DNA of 20,350 bases from Gammaproteobacteria bacterium. Lineage in GTDB: Bacteria; Pseudomonadota; Gammaproteobacteria; Chromatiales; Chromatiaceae. Position 1 is the first letter of the stretch. The number at the start of each line of letters is the position of its first letter. The translations under genes were made by a program, and so were the position numbers. This document shows, one piece after another, positions 6,993 to 14,625 of this stretch. Below the pieces are notes generated by a model. That model made no database searches. It was not told the DNA's origin and was given only the letters and a program-made list of their open reading frames with translations. The DNA lies in contig VMDJ01000146.1 in NCBI GenBank assembly GCA_008080925.1, positions 1 through 20,350 on the forward strand, read 5' to 3'.

Positions 6993-7021
6993 AATGTAGG
7001 CGCCTAATTTGCGCAGGTCAA
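6993..7021 (-). promoter_or_regulatory. Sigma-70-type promoter of bcp
   Basis: Read on the - strand: TTGACC (7016-7021), a 17-base spacer, then TACATT (6993-6998). This is five of six matches to the -35 consensus and four of six to the -10 consensus, at optimal spacing, about 36 bases before the bcp start codon. The -35 box overlaps the tmcA stop codon (7018-7020). Confidence 0.62.
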
Positions 7022-8988
7022 CTATTGGCTATTAAGCCTGAAAACAGTTGTCGCAAGAGCTCGATTTGCTCGCTCCTTGATATCCCCTCAGACTGGGTGA
7101 CTTGCTGGTGCGTTTGGCGCTGAAGTAACCGTTTTATCGCAACACTCAGCGCCGTAGACTCTTCGGTGGCAGCGTGACTTAACTTGGCAATAAGGACGCG
7201 CTGCATCGCAGGGGCAACCGACTGCAACTCACGGCGATGCTCAGAAAAACCCACCAGTAATTTTTCATCCGCTTGATCTATCGCGTCTGAAGCGGACTCA
7301 GTGAAAAATAAAGCACTTACTACTGCTGGCTCAAGCGCTGATAAATCATCAGACAATCGATACGGTAGATCTTTTACATATTGCGCATGGAGTTGCTCAA
7401 CATCTGCGATACAACTCTTAGAGATCGCCAACAGCATCTGGAGTGATTGCGCACCGCTACTGGCATCCACACGATGACCGATACGAGCTGATTTAAAGTG
7501 TTGCGACTGCCAGAACGCAAGACTTGTCACATCAGTCGCATAAGACGTTCCTAACAAGTCAATTGACTGCTGTTTTGCTTCTTTAAGGATTGCTTGAGCT
7601 AACTGACTTGCTAGGCCTTGGCGTCGACACTGTTCATGTGTCGCAATACGCATAATGCGCCAGAGCTTTTTCTCAAGCCCTTCGGCATAAGCAGAATGTT
7701 GCGCAAGTGATTGCAACAACAAGTGACCTTTAGGTCGTCGATAACCCCGCGCAATCTGTTCTGCTAACTCTTTTGATATGCCGCCTTCCTCAATCGTGAT
7801 TGCACACGCAACGACCCGACCATTGTCCCGAGCAAGCCAAAGCTGCTGCATCGGATCGTTTAATAAGGCATGTAGATCAGAAGGACGTGTCTGATAATGT
7901 GCATCAACAAGCAAGCCAACGACAGCGCGCAATAGCGACTCATCATTAAGCAATGATGTCTTGTCACAACACTCAATCGTTACTCCGACACACTTATCTA
8001 TTTCATCTGGCTTAGCGTTTAGCATTAGCCATTGATTCGAAGCGATCTCTAGGGGGTCATCATTTGCCCAACGCACAGGATGATCTAATTGAATTTGCTT
8101 AACTTGATTGGAATAGCTACCAAGCAGCTTCGCGAATCGCGTCACAAAGCCACGGCCACTCCCCTCGTAGCCATGCACGGTCGAACTAAAAACGAGACGA
8201 TTCTCTCGCTGAAGAAATTTTTCGAGTGTGGCCAGTGGCACCATTGCCGCTTCATCTATTACACACAGCGAACTCGATCGCTCCTGTGATAAGTACTCAT
8301 CGGGATGCATCCAATGCACAGTTCCCTCGCCCACACCACGTCGCTTCAAAACATCAAAGAGCGGGTCGACTGATCGACGATTCATACTGATAACCGCGAC
8401 AACTTTTTTCTCGTCAGCTTCAATCAGGTCAGCAATCGCTTCTCCTAATGCGGTTGTCTTGCCGCGACCACGATCTGCCGTGATGACTAATGGTCGCTTC
8501 GCATGCCCAGTCGCAACGCGCTTGATGGCTTCTACCGTATCTTTTTGACCTTGCGTTAACTCAAACGATTCTTTTTTAACCGCAAGCGGCGTAGGTAGCG
8601 ATTGATCATCACCTTGGGTGATATAAATAAGTTGTTTATCTCTATCAAACAGTGTTGCTAAGCGCTGCTCATATAAACCAAAACCCTTGAAGTTCTGACG
8701 ATCAGGAAGCAATAAGTACAACACGCCACCGCCACGTAGAGTGCCTAGCAATGTCGCCAAATGATCAGGCTTTAAGCCTTGGTGACACTCAACAACCAAG
8801 CTATCGCATTGCTGGCCTAACTTTTGCGTGACGTGATTAGCAGCAACTGTATCGACCGTAAGTGGGGCTTGTTCCCCATACCAAAAACAATGCCCTAAAG
8901 ATTTCACATCAAGCTGATCGATAGCCCAAGCAAGATCACCCCACAGCAGCACGGCTTGTCGGTGACTGTGTTGCATCAGCTGTGGCAT
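7018..8988 (-). CDS. tmcA: tRNA(Met) cytidine acetyltransferase TmcA
   Basis: The 656-residue protein is close in length to E. coli TmcA (671) and has its order of parts: a variable N-terminal domain, an RNA-helicase-like ATPase and a GNAT acetyltransferase. Visible motifs are Walker A TADRGRGKTT (170-179), Walker B LCVIDEAAMVP (241-251), HGYEGSGRGF (272-281), GGISKELAEQIARGYRRPKG (402-421), and the acetyl-CoA-binding loop RRQGLASQL (455-463). TmcA uses ATP and acetyl-CoA to acetylate C34 of elongator tRNA-Met, which guards against misreading AUA. The gene begins six bases after the metH stop with no good ribosome binding site, so it is probably translationally coupled in a metH-tmcA operon. 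A later ATG four codons in is an alternative start. Confidence 0.94.
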   Translation of the reverse strand: MPQLMQHSHRQAVLLWGDLAWAIDQLDVKSLGHCFWYGEQAPLTVDTVAANHVTQKLGQQCDSLVVECHQGLKPDHLATLLGTLRGGGVLYLLLPDRQNFKGFGLYEQRLATLFDRDKQLIYITQGDDQSLPTPLAVKKESFELTQGQKDTVEAIKRVATGHAKRPLVITADRGRGKTTALGEAIADLIEADEKKVVAVISMNRRSVDPLFDVLKRRGVGEGTVHWMHPDEYLSQERSSSLCVIDEAAMVPLATLEKFLQRENRLVFSSTVHGYEGSGRGFVTRFAKLLGSYSNQVKQIQLDHPVRWANDDPLEIASNQWLMLNAKPDEIDKCVGVTIECCDKTSLLNDESLLRAVVGLLVDAHYQTRPSDLHALLNDPMQQLWLARDNGRVVACAITIEEGGISKELAEQIARGYRRPKGHLLLQSLAQHSAYAEGLEKKLWRIMRIATHEQCRRQGLASQLAQAILKEAKQQSIDLLGTSYATDVTSLAFWQSQHFKSARIGHRVDASSGAQSLQMLLAISKSCIADVEQLHAQYVKDLPYRLSDDLSALEPAVVSALFFTESASDAIDQADEKLLVGFSEHRRELQSVAPAMQRVLIAKLSHAATEESTALSVAIKRLLQRQTHQQVTQSEGISRSEQIELLRQLFSGLIANS

Positions 8989-8994
8989 AGGACT

Positions 8995-11900
8995 TTAGGC
9001 GTCGGGATCGTACGCGAGATTAGGGCCGAGCCACTTTTCTATCTCGGCAACTTCAACGCCTTTACGTGCTGCGTAATCTTCGACTTGATCTTTATTGATA
9101 CGACCAATCGCAAAATAGCGCGCCTCAGGATGGGCAAAATATAAACCCGATACAGCCGCCGTCGGCACCATTGCTTTCGACTCGGTTAGCCAAATACCGG
9201 TATTAGCTTCGGCATCCAACAAAGACCACAACAAATCCTTCTCTGTGTGATCCGGTGATGCTGGGTAACCCATTGCAGGTCGAATACCTTGATAGATCTC
9301 TTCGATCAATTGCTCATTGCTGAGTGCTTCATCAGATGCGTAACCCCAGAGCTCGGTTCGGACTTTTTGATGCAGCCATTCGGTTAATGCTTCAGCCAAA
9401 CGATCGGCCAGTGCTTTCAGCATGATACCGTTGTAATCATCATGATCGGCTTCAAACTCAGCGAGCTTCTCATCGATACCGATACCTGCAGTTGCCGCAA
9501 AGCCACCAATGTAGTCATTCAGGCCAGTGTCCTTAGGCGCTATGTAGTCGCCTAAGCTTTCATTGTATTTGCCTTCTGGCTGCTTACCTTGCTTACGCAA
9601 ATTATGTAGCGTGGTGAGTAACTCTTTACGTGAATCGTCTTTGTACACCTCAATATCATCGCCAACAGCATTCGCCGCAAACAAGCCAACTACCGCATTT
9701 GCACTCAACCATTTCTCATCAATGATCTTTTGCAGCATTGCTGTTGCATCAGCATAAAGTTTGCGCGCTTCTTCACCCTTCTCAGCATCATCGAGAATTT
9801 TCGGGAAGCGACCCTTCAACTGCCACGCATGGAAAAAGAAAGTCCAATCGATCAACGGCGTGATCTCATTGAGGTCAATATCTTCGAGAACGGTTAGACC
9901 CAGCTTCGCAGGCTTTACGATGGGAGCCGCAGACCAATCAATCGGCGTGCGATTAGCTTGGGCTTCTGCAAGCGGCACATTATTTTTTGCTTCATTCTTA
10001 GCAGCGCGTTGCTGTCGCACAACGTCATATTCATCACGCAGATCCGCTAAGAACTTGGGCTTTTGCTCTTTCGACAACAAGGTCGATGCAACACCCACTG
10101 CACGCGAAGCATCGGCCACATAAATTGCGCCGTGTTCATACTGCGGCTCAATCTTCACTGCCGTGTGCGCTTTAGAGGTCGTTGCTCCCCCGATCATTAG
10201 AGGGATATTAAAGCCTTGTCGCTTCATCTCTTTAGCAACGTGCACCATCTCATCGAGTGATGGTGTGATCAAACCCGACAAACCAATGATGTCGACCTTC
10301 TCTTCTTTGGCGCGTTGCAGAATTGTTTCTGCGGGCACCATAACGCCGAGGTCGATAACTTCGTAGTTATTACATTGCAACACCACGCCAACGATGTTCT
10401 TACCGATATCGTGAACATCGCCTTTCACCGTGGCCATCAAAATCTTGCCGCTACTTTCTACCGCGCAATCAGCTTTCTCAGCCTCGAGATAAGGCTCCAG
10501 ATAGGCCACGGCTTTTTTCATAACTCGCGCTGATTTAACGACCTGCGGCAGGAACATCTTGCCTTCACCAAACAGATCACCAACCACATTCATGCCGTCC
10601 ATCAACGGGCCTTCGATAACATGCAATGGACGATCAGCTTGTGCGCGTGCTTCTTCGGTGTCTTGATCGATGTATTCAGTAATGCCTTTTACCAGTGCGT
10701 GCTCTAAACGCTTATTCACTGGCCAAGTGCGCCATTCCAGATCTTGTTTAGATTCAACGCCACCGCCATCACCGGCATACTTTGGCGCAATCTCAACCAA
10801 GCGATCGCCTGCTTCTGGATCTTTATTCAAGACCACATCTTCAACCGCATCACGCAATTCAGGTTCTAGCTCGTCATACACTGCAAGCTGTCCCGCATTC
10901 ACGATACCCATATCCATACCGGCGCGAATCGCGTGATAGAGGAAGACGGCGTGTATCGCTTCACGTACATGGTTATTACCGCGGAAGGAGAATGACACGT
11001 TAGACACGCCACCCGAAATCATCGCGTGTGGCAGGGTTTGTTTTATCTCGCGTGTCGCTTCAATAAAATCGACGCCGTAGTTGTTGTGCTCTTCAATACC
11101 TGTCGCAACAGCAAAGATATTTGGGTCAAAAATAATGTCTTCCGGCGGGAAGCCAATCTCATCAACCAAGATGCGATAAGCACGCGTACAGATCTCGACC
11201 TTACGTGCATGCGTATCAGCCTGACCGACTTCATCGAAAGCCATCACGATAACCGCAGCACCATAACGACGGCACAGCTTGGCTTGCTCGCGGAATTTAT
11301 CCTCGCCCTCTTTCATCGAGATTGAGTTAACGATTGGCTTACCTTGGCAGCACTTCAAACCTGCTTCGATAATCTCCCATTTGGACGAGTCAATCATCAA
11401 AGGTACTTTGGCGATATCGGGTTCAGAGGCAATCAGATTTAGGAAGCGAACCATCGCGGCTTCACCATCCAGCATGCCTTCGTCCATGTTGACGTCGACA
11501 ATCTGCGCACCATCTTCCACTTGCGCACGACAGATATCTAAAGCTTCTTCATATTCTTCATTCAGGATCAATCGCTTGAACTTGGCTGAACCTGTAACGT
11601 TCGCGCGCTCACCTACATTGGTGAACAAACTCAGCTCACCCAAGTTAAGTGGCTCTAGACCTGACAGACGACATTCAACGGCAAGCTCAGGTTTTTTACG
11701 CGGTGCTTTATCTGCAATGGCTTCTGCGATCGCGCGAATGTGATCTGGCGATGAACCACAACAACCACCAATGATGTTGAGGAACCCAGCTTCTGCCCAC
11801 TCAGCAACCTGTGCGGCCATCTCAGGTGGCATTAAATCGTATTCACCAAACTCATTTGGCAAGCCCGCATTCGGGTGTGCATTCACATGACACTCAGCAA

Positions 11901-12687
11901 TGCGTGACATCTCTTCAACATACTGACGCAACAGATCTGGGCCCAATGCACAATTAAGACCAATCGAGATCGGCTTGGCGTGGCGCAAGCTGTTATAAAA
12001 AGCTTCGGTCGTTTGCCCTGACAGAGTGCGACCAGAGGCATCAGTGATGGTGCCAGAGATCATAATCGGCAAGGTGATGCCCTTGTCGTCGAAGTATTTC
12101 TTAACCGCAAAAATCGCCGCTTTTGCATTTAGCGTGTCGAAAATGGTTTCAATCAAAATAATGTCTGAACCACCTTGCACCAACGCATCGGTAGACTCAG
12201 TGTATTGCTCAACGAGCTCATCGAATGAGACGTTGCGATAACCCGGATCGTTCACATCCGGCGAAATTGACAAGGTACGCGAGGTGGGACCTAGGACACC
12301 GGCGACATAACGCGGCTTGTCTGGCGTGCTGTATTTGTCAGCCGCCTGGCGCGCTAAACGAGTTGCTTCGAGATTGATCTCATAGGCCAACTCCTCCATG
12401 TCGTAATCCGACATCGACACACGCGTGCCATTAAAGGTGTTGGTTTCGAGGATATCGGCACCTGCATCGAGGTACTGCTCATGGATTTCGCGGATCACCT
12501 CAGGACGGGTAATCGCAAGTAAGTCATTGTTTCCTTTAAGGTCTGTGTGCCAATCCTTAAACCGCTCGCCGCGATAATCTGCCTCACTGAGCTTGTATCG
12601 CTGGATCATCGTACCCATTGCGCCATCCAAAATTAGGATGCGCTGAGCCATCAATGCTTCGAGTTCTGCGGTGCGGTTTTGGGACAT
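8995..12687 (-). CDS. metH: Cobalamin-dependent methionine synthase MetH
   Basis: This 1230-residue protein has all four MetH modules in order. The homocysteine module (about 1-325) has zinc ligands C246 (GLNCALGP) and C309/C310 (GGCCGSSPDHI). The methyltetrahydrofolate module (about 355-615) has NVGERANVTGS and FDPNIFAVATG. The cobalamin module (about 650-885) has the cobalt-ligating H759 in GDVHDIGKN plus GLSGLITPS and MIGGATTS. The AdoMet reactivation module (about 910-1230) has RPAMGYPASPDHTEK and VSGLYFAHPEARYFAIG. No key residue is missing. The enzyme transfers a methyl group from 5-methyltetrahydrofolate to homocysteine and needs vitamin B12. The ATG at 12685-12687 has no clear ribosome binding site and a leader of only about 25 bases, too short for a B12 riboswitch. 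tmcA follows six bases after its stop. Confidence 0.97.
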   Translation of the reverse strand: MSQNRTAELEALMAQRILILDGAMGTMIQRYKLSEADYRGERFKDWHTDLKGNNDLLAITRPEVIREIHEQYLDAGADILETNTFNGTRVSMSDYDMEELAYEINLEATRLARQAADKYSTPDKPRYVAGVLGPTSRTLSISPDVNDPGYRNVSFDELVEQYTESTDALVQGGSDIILIETIFDTLNAKAAIFAVKKYFDDKGITLPIMISGTITDASGRTLSGQTTEAFYNSLRHAKPISIGLNCALGPDLLRQYVEEMSRIAECHVNAHPNAGLPNEFGEYDLMPPEMAAQVAEWAEAGFLNIIGGCCGSSPDHIRAIAEAIADKAPRKKPELAVECRLSGLEPLNLGELSLFTNVGERANVTGSAKFKRLILNEEYEEALDICRAQVEDGAQIVDVNMDEGMLDGEAAMVRFLNLIASEPDIAKVPLMIDSSKWEIIEAGLKCCQGKPIVNSISMKEGEDKFREQAKLCRRYGAAVIVMAFDEVGQADTHARKVEICTRAYRILVDEIGFPPEDIIFDPNIFAVATGIEEHNNYGVDFIEATREIKQTLPHAMISGGVSNVSFSFRGNNHVREAIHAVFLYHAIRAGMDMGIVNAGQLAVYDELEPELRDAVEDVVLNKDPEAGDRLVEIAPKYAGDGGGVESKQDLEWRTWPVNKRLEHALVKGITEYIDQDTEEARAQADRPLHVIEGPLMDGMNVVGDLFGEGKMFLPQVVKSARVMKKAVAYLEPYLEAEKADCAVESSGKILMATVKGDVHDIGKNIVGVVLQCNNYEVIDLGVMVPAETILQRAKEEKVDIIGLSGLITPSLDEMVHVAKEMKRQGFNIPLMIGGATTSKAHTAVKIEPQYEHGAIYVADASRAVGVASTLLSKEQKPKFLADLRDEYDVVRQQRAAKNEAKNNVPLAEAQANRTPIDWSAAPIVKPAKLGLTVLEDIDLNEITPLIDWTFFFHAWQLKGRFPKILDDAEKGEEARKLYADATAMLQKIIDEKWLSANAVVGLFAANAVGDDIEVYKDDSRKELLTTLHNLRKQGKQPEGKYNESLGDYIAPKDTGLNDYIGGFAATAGIGIDEKLAEFEADHDDYNGIMLKALADRLAEALTEWLHQKVRTELWGYASDEALSNEQLIEEIYQGIRPAMGYPASPDHTEKDLLWSLLDAEANTGIWLTESKAMVPTAAVSGLYFAHPEARYFAIGRINKDQVEDYAARKGVEVAEIEKWLGPNLAYDPDA

Positions 12688-12718
12688 CTGAACAACAACT
12701 ACCGGTTGAAAACGCGCG

Positions 12719-12751
12719 ATTATACCTTGCCTGTGGCTCCCGCTCTGACAA
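12719..12751 (-). promoter_or_regulatory. Probable metH promoter
   Basis: On the - strand there is a perfect TATAAT (12719-12724), about 31 bases before the metH ATG. The only good -35 candidate, TTGTCA (12746-12751), is 21 bases away, longer than the usual 16-18. The -10 element is convincing, so the promoter may depend on an activator or use a poorer -35 sequence nearer by. Predicted leader: about 25 nucleotides. Confidence 0.5.
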
Positions 12752-12798
12752 AAAATCTAAGTAAATCGGGCAGATGCAGATTGAGGGAAATTGCTGCT

Positions 12799-12827
12799 TT
12801 GCAGGGACTTTTATTCGTGGTTTTATA
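12799..12827 (+). promoter_or_regulatory. Candidate promoter of the SCP2-like gene
   Basis: TTGCAG (12799-12804), a 17-base spacer and TTTATA (12822-12827) form a reasonable sigma-70-type promoter, back to back with the metH promoter. Transcription would start near 12834, placing the hairpin at 12833-12852 at the very 5' end of the message and leaving a leader of about 95 bases. Confidence 0.42.
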
Positions 12828-12832
12828 GCTCC

Positions 12833-12852
12833 CGTTTGCAGGCCAGCAAACG
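12833..12852 (+). promoter_or_regulatory. Leader hairpin ahead of the SCP2-like gene
   Basis: CGTTTGC (12833-12839) and GCAAACG (12846-12852) form a perfect 7-bp stem around the loop AGGCCA. No T tract follows, so it is not a terminator. At or near the predicted transcript 5' end it could stabilise the message; as DNA it could also be a dyad operator between the divergent metH and SCP2-like genes. Confidence 0.4.
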
Positions 12853-12928
12853 CCGTTTCACGGTATCTAATAACTGGCGTAGGACTCTCAATGATTACGC
12901 CACTCTTGTAGTATTTTGGAGGAATAAA

Positions 12929-13333
12929 ATGGCCGAACTCTTCTCAGCTGACTGGATGAATGCCCTTAAGGACCAATGGAACTCTGACGCAGAAGTCAGT
13001 GGCAAACTCTCAGAAATCGGTTTCAACTCTGTTATCACCTGTGGTTTCAAAGGTGAAGACCAGCCTCGCGGTGTTTTTGTTGTTGAAAATGGTGTGTGTA
13101 CCCGTGCTGGTGACTACGATGGCACCGCACCCGATTGGGACATGCGTGCAGACAAAGACAACTGGATCAAGTGGGCATCTGATGGCATCGGTATGACCGG
13201 CCTCGGTACCGCATTCGCAATGGGCAAATTGAAGTTCATCGTGGGTGATTTCAAAGGCATGATCAAAGATCCTCGTATGGCAGGACCTTTTGTCAAAAGC
13301 TTTGCCTTGATGGGCAAAATCGATACGCAATAA
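12929..13333 (+). CDS. Small SCP2 sterol/lipid-binding-domain protein
   Basis: I start this gene at ATG 12929 because GGAGG (12918-12922) sits six bases upstream; the frame remains open further upstream to about 12791, but without comparable signals. The 134-residue product is a single SCP2-like domain with no signal peptide or membrane helix. The most family-like stretch is the C-terminal half, DWDMRADKDNWIKWASDG followed by GTAFAMGKLKFIVGDFKGMI, where SCP2 domains form the floor of a hydrophobic pocket. SCP2-domain proteins bind lipids, fatty acyl-CoA or similar hydrophobic ligands, but small stand-alone bacterial members are poorly characterised. It is monocistronic: own promoter, leader hairpin and terminator. 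The strong binding site suggests good expression. Ligand unknown. Confidence 0.85.
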   Translation: MAELFSADWMNALKDQWNSDAEVSGKLSEIGFNSVITCGFKGEDQPRGVFVVENGVCTRAGDYDGTAPDWDMRADKDNWIKWASDGIGMTGLGTAFAMGKLKFIVGDFKGMIKDPRMAGPFVKSFALMGKIDTQ

Positions 13334-13354
13334 AACGTATCACTCCACGCGAAG

Positions 13355-13378
13355 AAGCCCGCTCACGCGGGCTTTTTT
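13355..13378 (+). terminator. Rho-independent terminator of the SCP2-like gene
   Basis: AAGCCCGC (13355-13362) pairs with GCGGGCTT (13367-13374) around the loop TCAC, followed by a run of six Ts ending at 13378. On the - strand the stem is followed only by CTTCTTCG, so it would be a weaker stop for the convergent endonuclease gene, whose stop codon (13377-13379) lies inside this T tract. Confidence 0.9.
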
Positions 13379-14048
13379 ATGGGCGCTCACCGTCAATCCA
13401 AGGGTTACGATTTCCTTGATAGGCCTCTATTTGACCGTTTCGCCATCGTTCATGAGCGTCCGGCGGATCTTCTCGGTGCCATTTAAGTAACAGGGAACGC
13501 TGGCGTTGATAAATAGGTATTTCCCACCGCTCCTCCATGTACAAAGCTGCCCGAGCGATATCACCTCGCACCGCCTCGCGAGGCTCGACAAGCCGCTTAT
13601 GCTTGTCGATCTCTAAGTCACAATCGTCTCGCCACCAGTTTTCACCCGGAATTTCCGCAAAGGCATAGGCCAATCGTTCGTGATTAGCACCTTTGTCACT
13701 CGGGTAAAGGTTGTGCATATCCATTTCAATTTGATTAAAACGCACACTGCGTTCACGACATTGTTTACGTGTGCCGCACTTGAGTTCTTTTTTCACCCAG
13801 GCCATCGGCATCACATGCTCAATGTTGTAACCACGGTCATATTTCGCAAATCGCTTGGCGCAATACAGGTCAGTCCCACCGTTGGGGTAAAGGGTTTGCC
13901 AAAAAATAGCGATCTGTTCGAGGTAGTTTTGTGGTTTTGCGGCCAGGTTCGGTGAAACAAGGCTGAAATAGATCAAAAAAAAGAGAACAGCGCGTTTAAG
14001 AATCCGCTCAGACCTTGCATAATGGCACGCATTAAAATAAAGAAGCAC
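13377..14048 (-). CDS. endA: Secreted endonuclease I (EndA/Dns family)
   Basis: The 223-residue protein starts at GTG 14046-14048. It has an Arg/Lys-bearing N-terminus, a hydrophobic segment AVLFFLIYFSLVSPNLA (residues 20-36) and a likely signal-peptidase site after LAA, so it should be exported. The endonuclease I core is present: YNIEHVMPMAW (74-84) with the catalytic Glu-His pair E77/H78, DMHNLYPS (110-117) with the metal-site Asn, EPREAVRGDIARAALYM (155-171), and a closing GNRNPWID. Cysteines C63, C91, C97 and C143 could form disulfides, as in the Vibrio enzymes. EndA/Dns enzymes cut DNA non-specifically in the periplasm or outside the cell, for nutrient use and DNA clearance. Its 5' end is only 14 bases from the divergent Sel1-like gene, and its stop lies in the SCP2-like gene's terminator. 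Confidence 0.9.
   Translation of the reverse strand: MLLYFNACHYARSERILKRAVLFFLIYFSLVSPNLAAKPQNYLEQIAIFWQTLYPNGGTDLYCAKRFAKYDRGYNIEHVMPMAWVKKELKCGTRKQCRERSVRFNQIEMDMHNLYPSDKGANHERLAYAFAEIPGENWWRDDCDLEIDKHKRLVEPREAVRGDIARAALYMEERWEIPIYQRQRSLLLKWHREDPPDAHERWRNGQIEAYQGNRNPWIDGERP
13995..14023 (+). promoter_or_regulatory. Weak candidate promoter for the Sel1-VWA-ABC operon
   Basis: TTTAAG (13995-14000), a 17-base spacer and CATAAT (14018-14023) give a plausible but weak sigma-70-type element. It lies inside the 5' coding part of the divergent endonuclease gene, about 40 bases before the GTG at 14063. Only 14 bases separate the two start codons, so the promoters of both genes must lie inside the opposite coding sequence. 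Confidence 0.3.
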
Positions 14049-14062
14049 TGTGAGTTATCCCC

Positions 14063-14620
14063 GTGTCCGAATTCTCTGATTCGCAATCGCGAACAAAAGG
14101 CCCTTGGCCAGCTATAGCTGCTGTTGTCATCGTAACACTACTGGCTGTTTGGCTAGTGCCATCTGATGATGAAGAGGTTGCTCCCGCGCCTTCGTTATTA
14201 AGTTCCTCAATCGCACCGGCCCCAACACCCTTGCCTGCAAGCAAATCTGATCGCATCGATGCGCGAACCCTCATCACTGAATTACGCACTGCAACCAAGC
14301 CCGATTACAACAAGGCTTATAACGCTGGCGAAACGCTGCGTAAAAAAGGTCAGCTTGATCAGGCTTACATTTTATATTTCTTTGCTGCACGTGAAGGCCA
14401 CGCAAACTCGGCTTATCGCTTAGGTCAACTGGCTGACGATGTCATAAGCAAGGCTAGCTATCGTGCAGACGCCACACAAGCAATCAAGTGGTACCGTAAA
14501 GCTGAAAGCGCGGGTGTAAGCGAAGCGACCGATGCGCTAAATGCACTCAAAAGATACTACGAAGATAAAGCACGCTCTGGCGACAGTAATGCTCGCCGTT
14601 TGTTGCTGTTGTGGAGATAA
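14063..14620 (+). CDS. Membrane-anchored Sel1/TPR-like repeat protein
   Basis: The 185-residue product starts at GTG 14063 with a weak GTGAG upstream. It has a short cytoplasmic tail, one membrane helix at about residues 14-32 (WPAIAAVVIVTLLAVWLV), an acidic then Pro/Ala/Ser-rich linker (33-60), and a helical repeat domain (about 80-178). Segments such as AYILYFFAAREGHANSAYRLGQLA and AIKWYRKAESAGVSEATDAL have the alternating small/aromatic pattern of Sel1-like TPR repeats. Topology suggests an inner-membrane protein with its repeats in the periplasm. Sel1 repeats usually mediate protein contacts and often occur in signalling or envelope-stress scaffolds. It is the first gene of a four-gene operon, five bases before the VWA gene. 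I do not recognise a specific orthologue, so its role as a scaffold is inferred. Confidence 0.8.
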   Translation: MSEFSDSQSRTKGPWPAIAAVVIVTLLAVWLVPSDDEEVAPAPSLLSSSIAPAPTPLPASKSDRIDARTLITELRTATKPDYNKAYNAGETLRKKGQLDQAYILYFFAAREGHANSAYRLGQLADDVISKASYRADATQAIKWYRKAESAGVSEATDALNALKRYYEDKARSGDSNARRLLLLWR

Positions 14621-14625
14621 GCCGG

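Noticed and set aside
10670..11743. Several + strand ORFs of 70-154 codons inside metH
   Set aside because: They are opposite-strand shadows of a gene with all conserved MetH motifs, and their translations have no recognisable features.
12688..12928. A cobalamin or S-adenosylmethionine riboswitch ahead of metH
   Set aside because: The likely -10 box is only about 31 bases before the start codon, leaving a leader of about 25 nucleotides. The further upstream - strand sequence shows no B12-box-like or SAM-riboswitch-like structure.
12791..12928. N-terminal extension of the SCP2-like protein from an in-frame ATG at 12791
   Set aside because: The extension reads as composition typical of untranslated DNA, spans the candidate promoter and leader hairpin, and ATG 12929 has a far better GGAGG site.
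13377..14048. Endonuclease plus VWA-ABC operon as a defence island
   Set aside because: The nuclease is a common secreted endonuclease I transcribed the other way. The ABC genes are of the envelope FtsX type, and no restriction, toxin-antitoxin, CRISPR or mobile-element genes are present.
14032..14298. A - strand 88-codon ORF over the Sel1-like gene start
   Set aside because: Low-complexity Ser/Thr/Ala-rich translation, no domain character, and it lies opposite a better-supported gene; a shadow frame.
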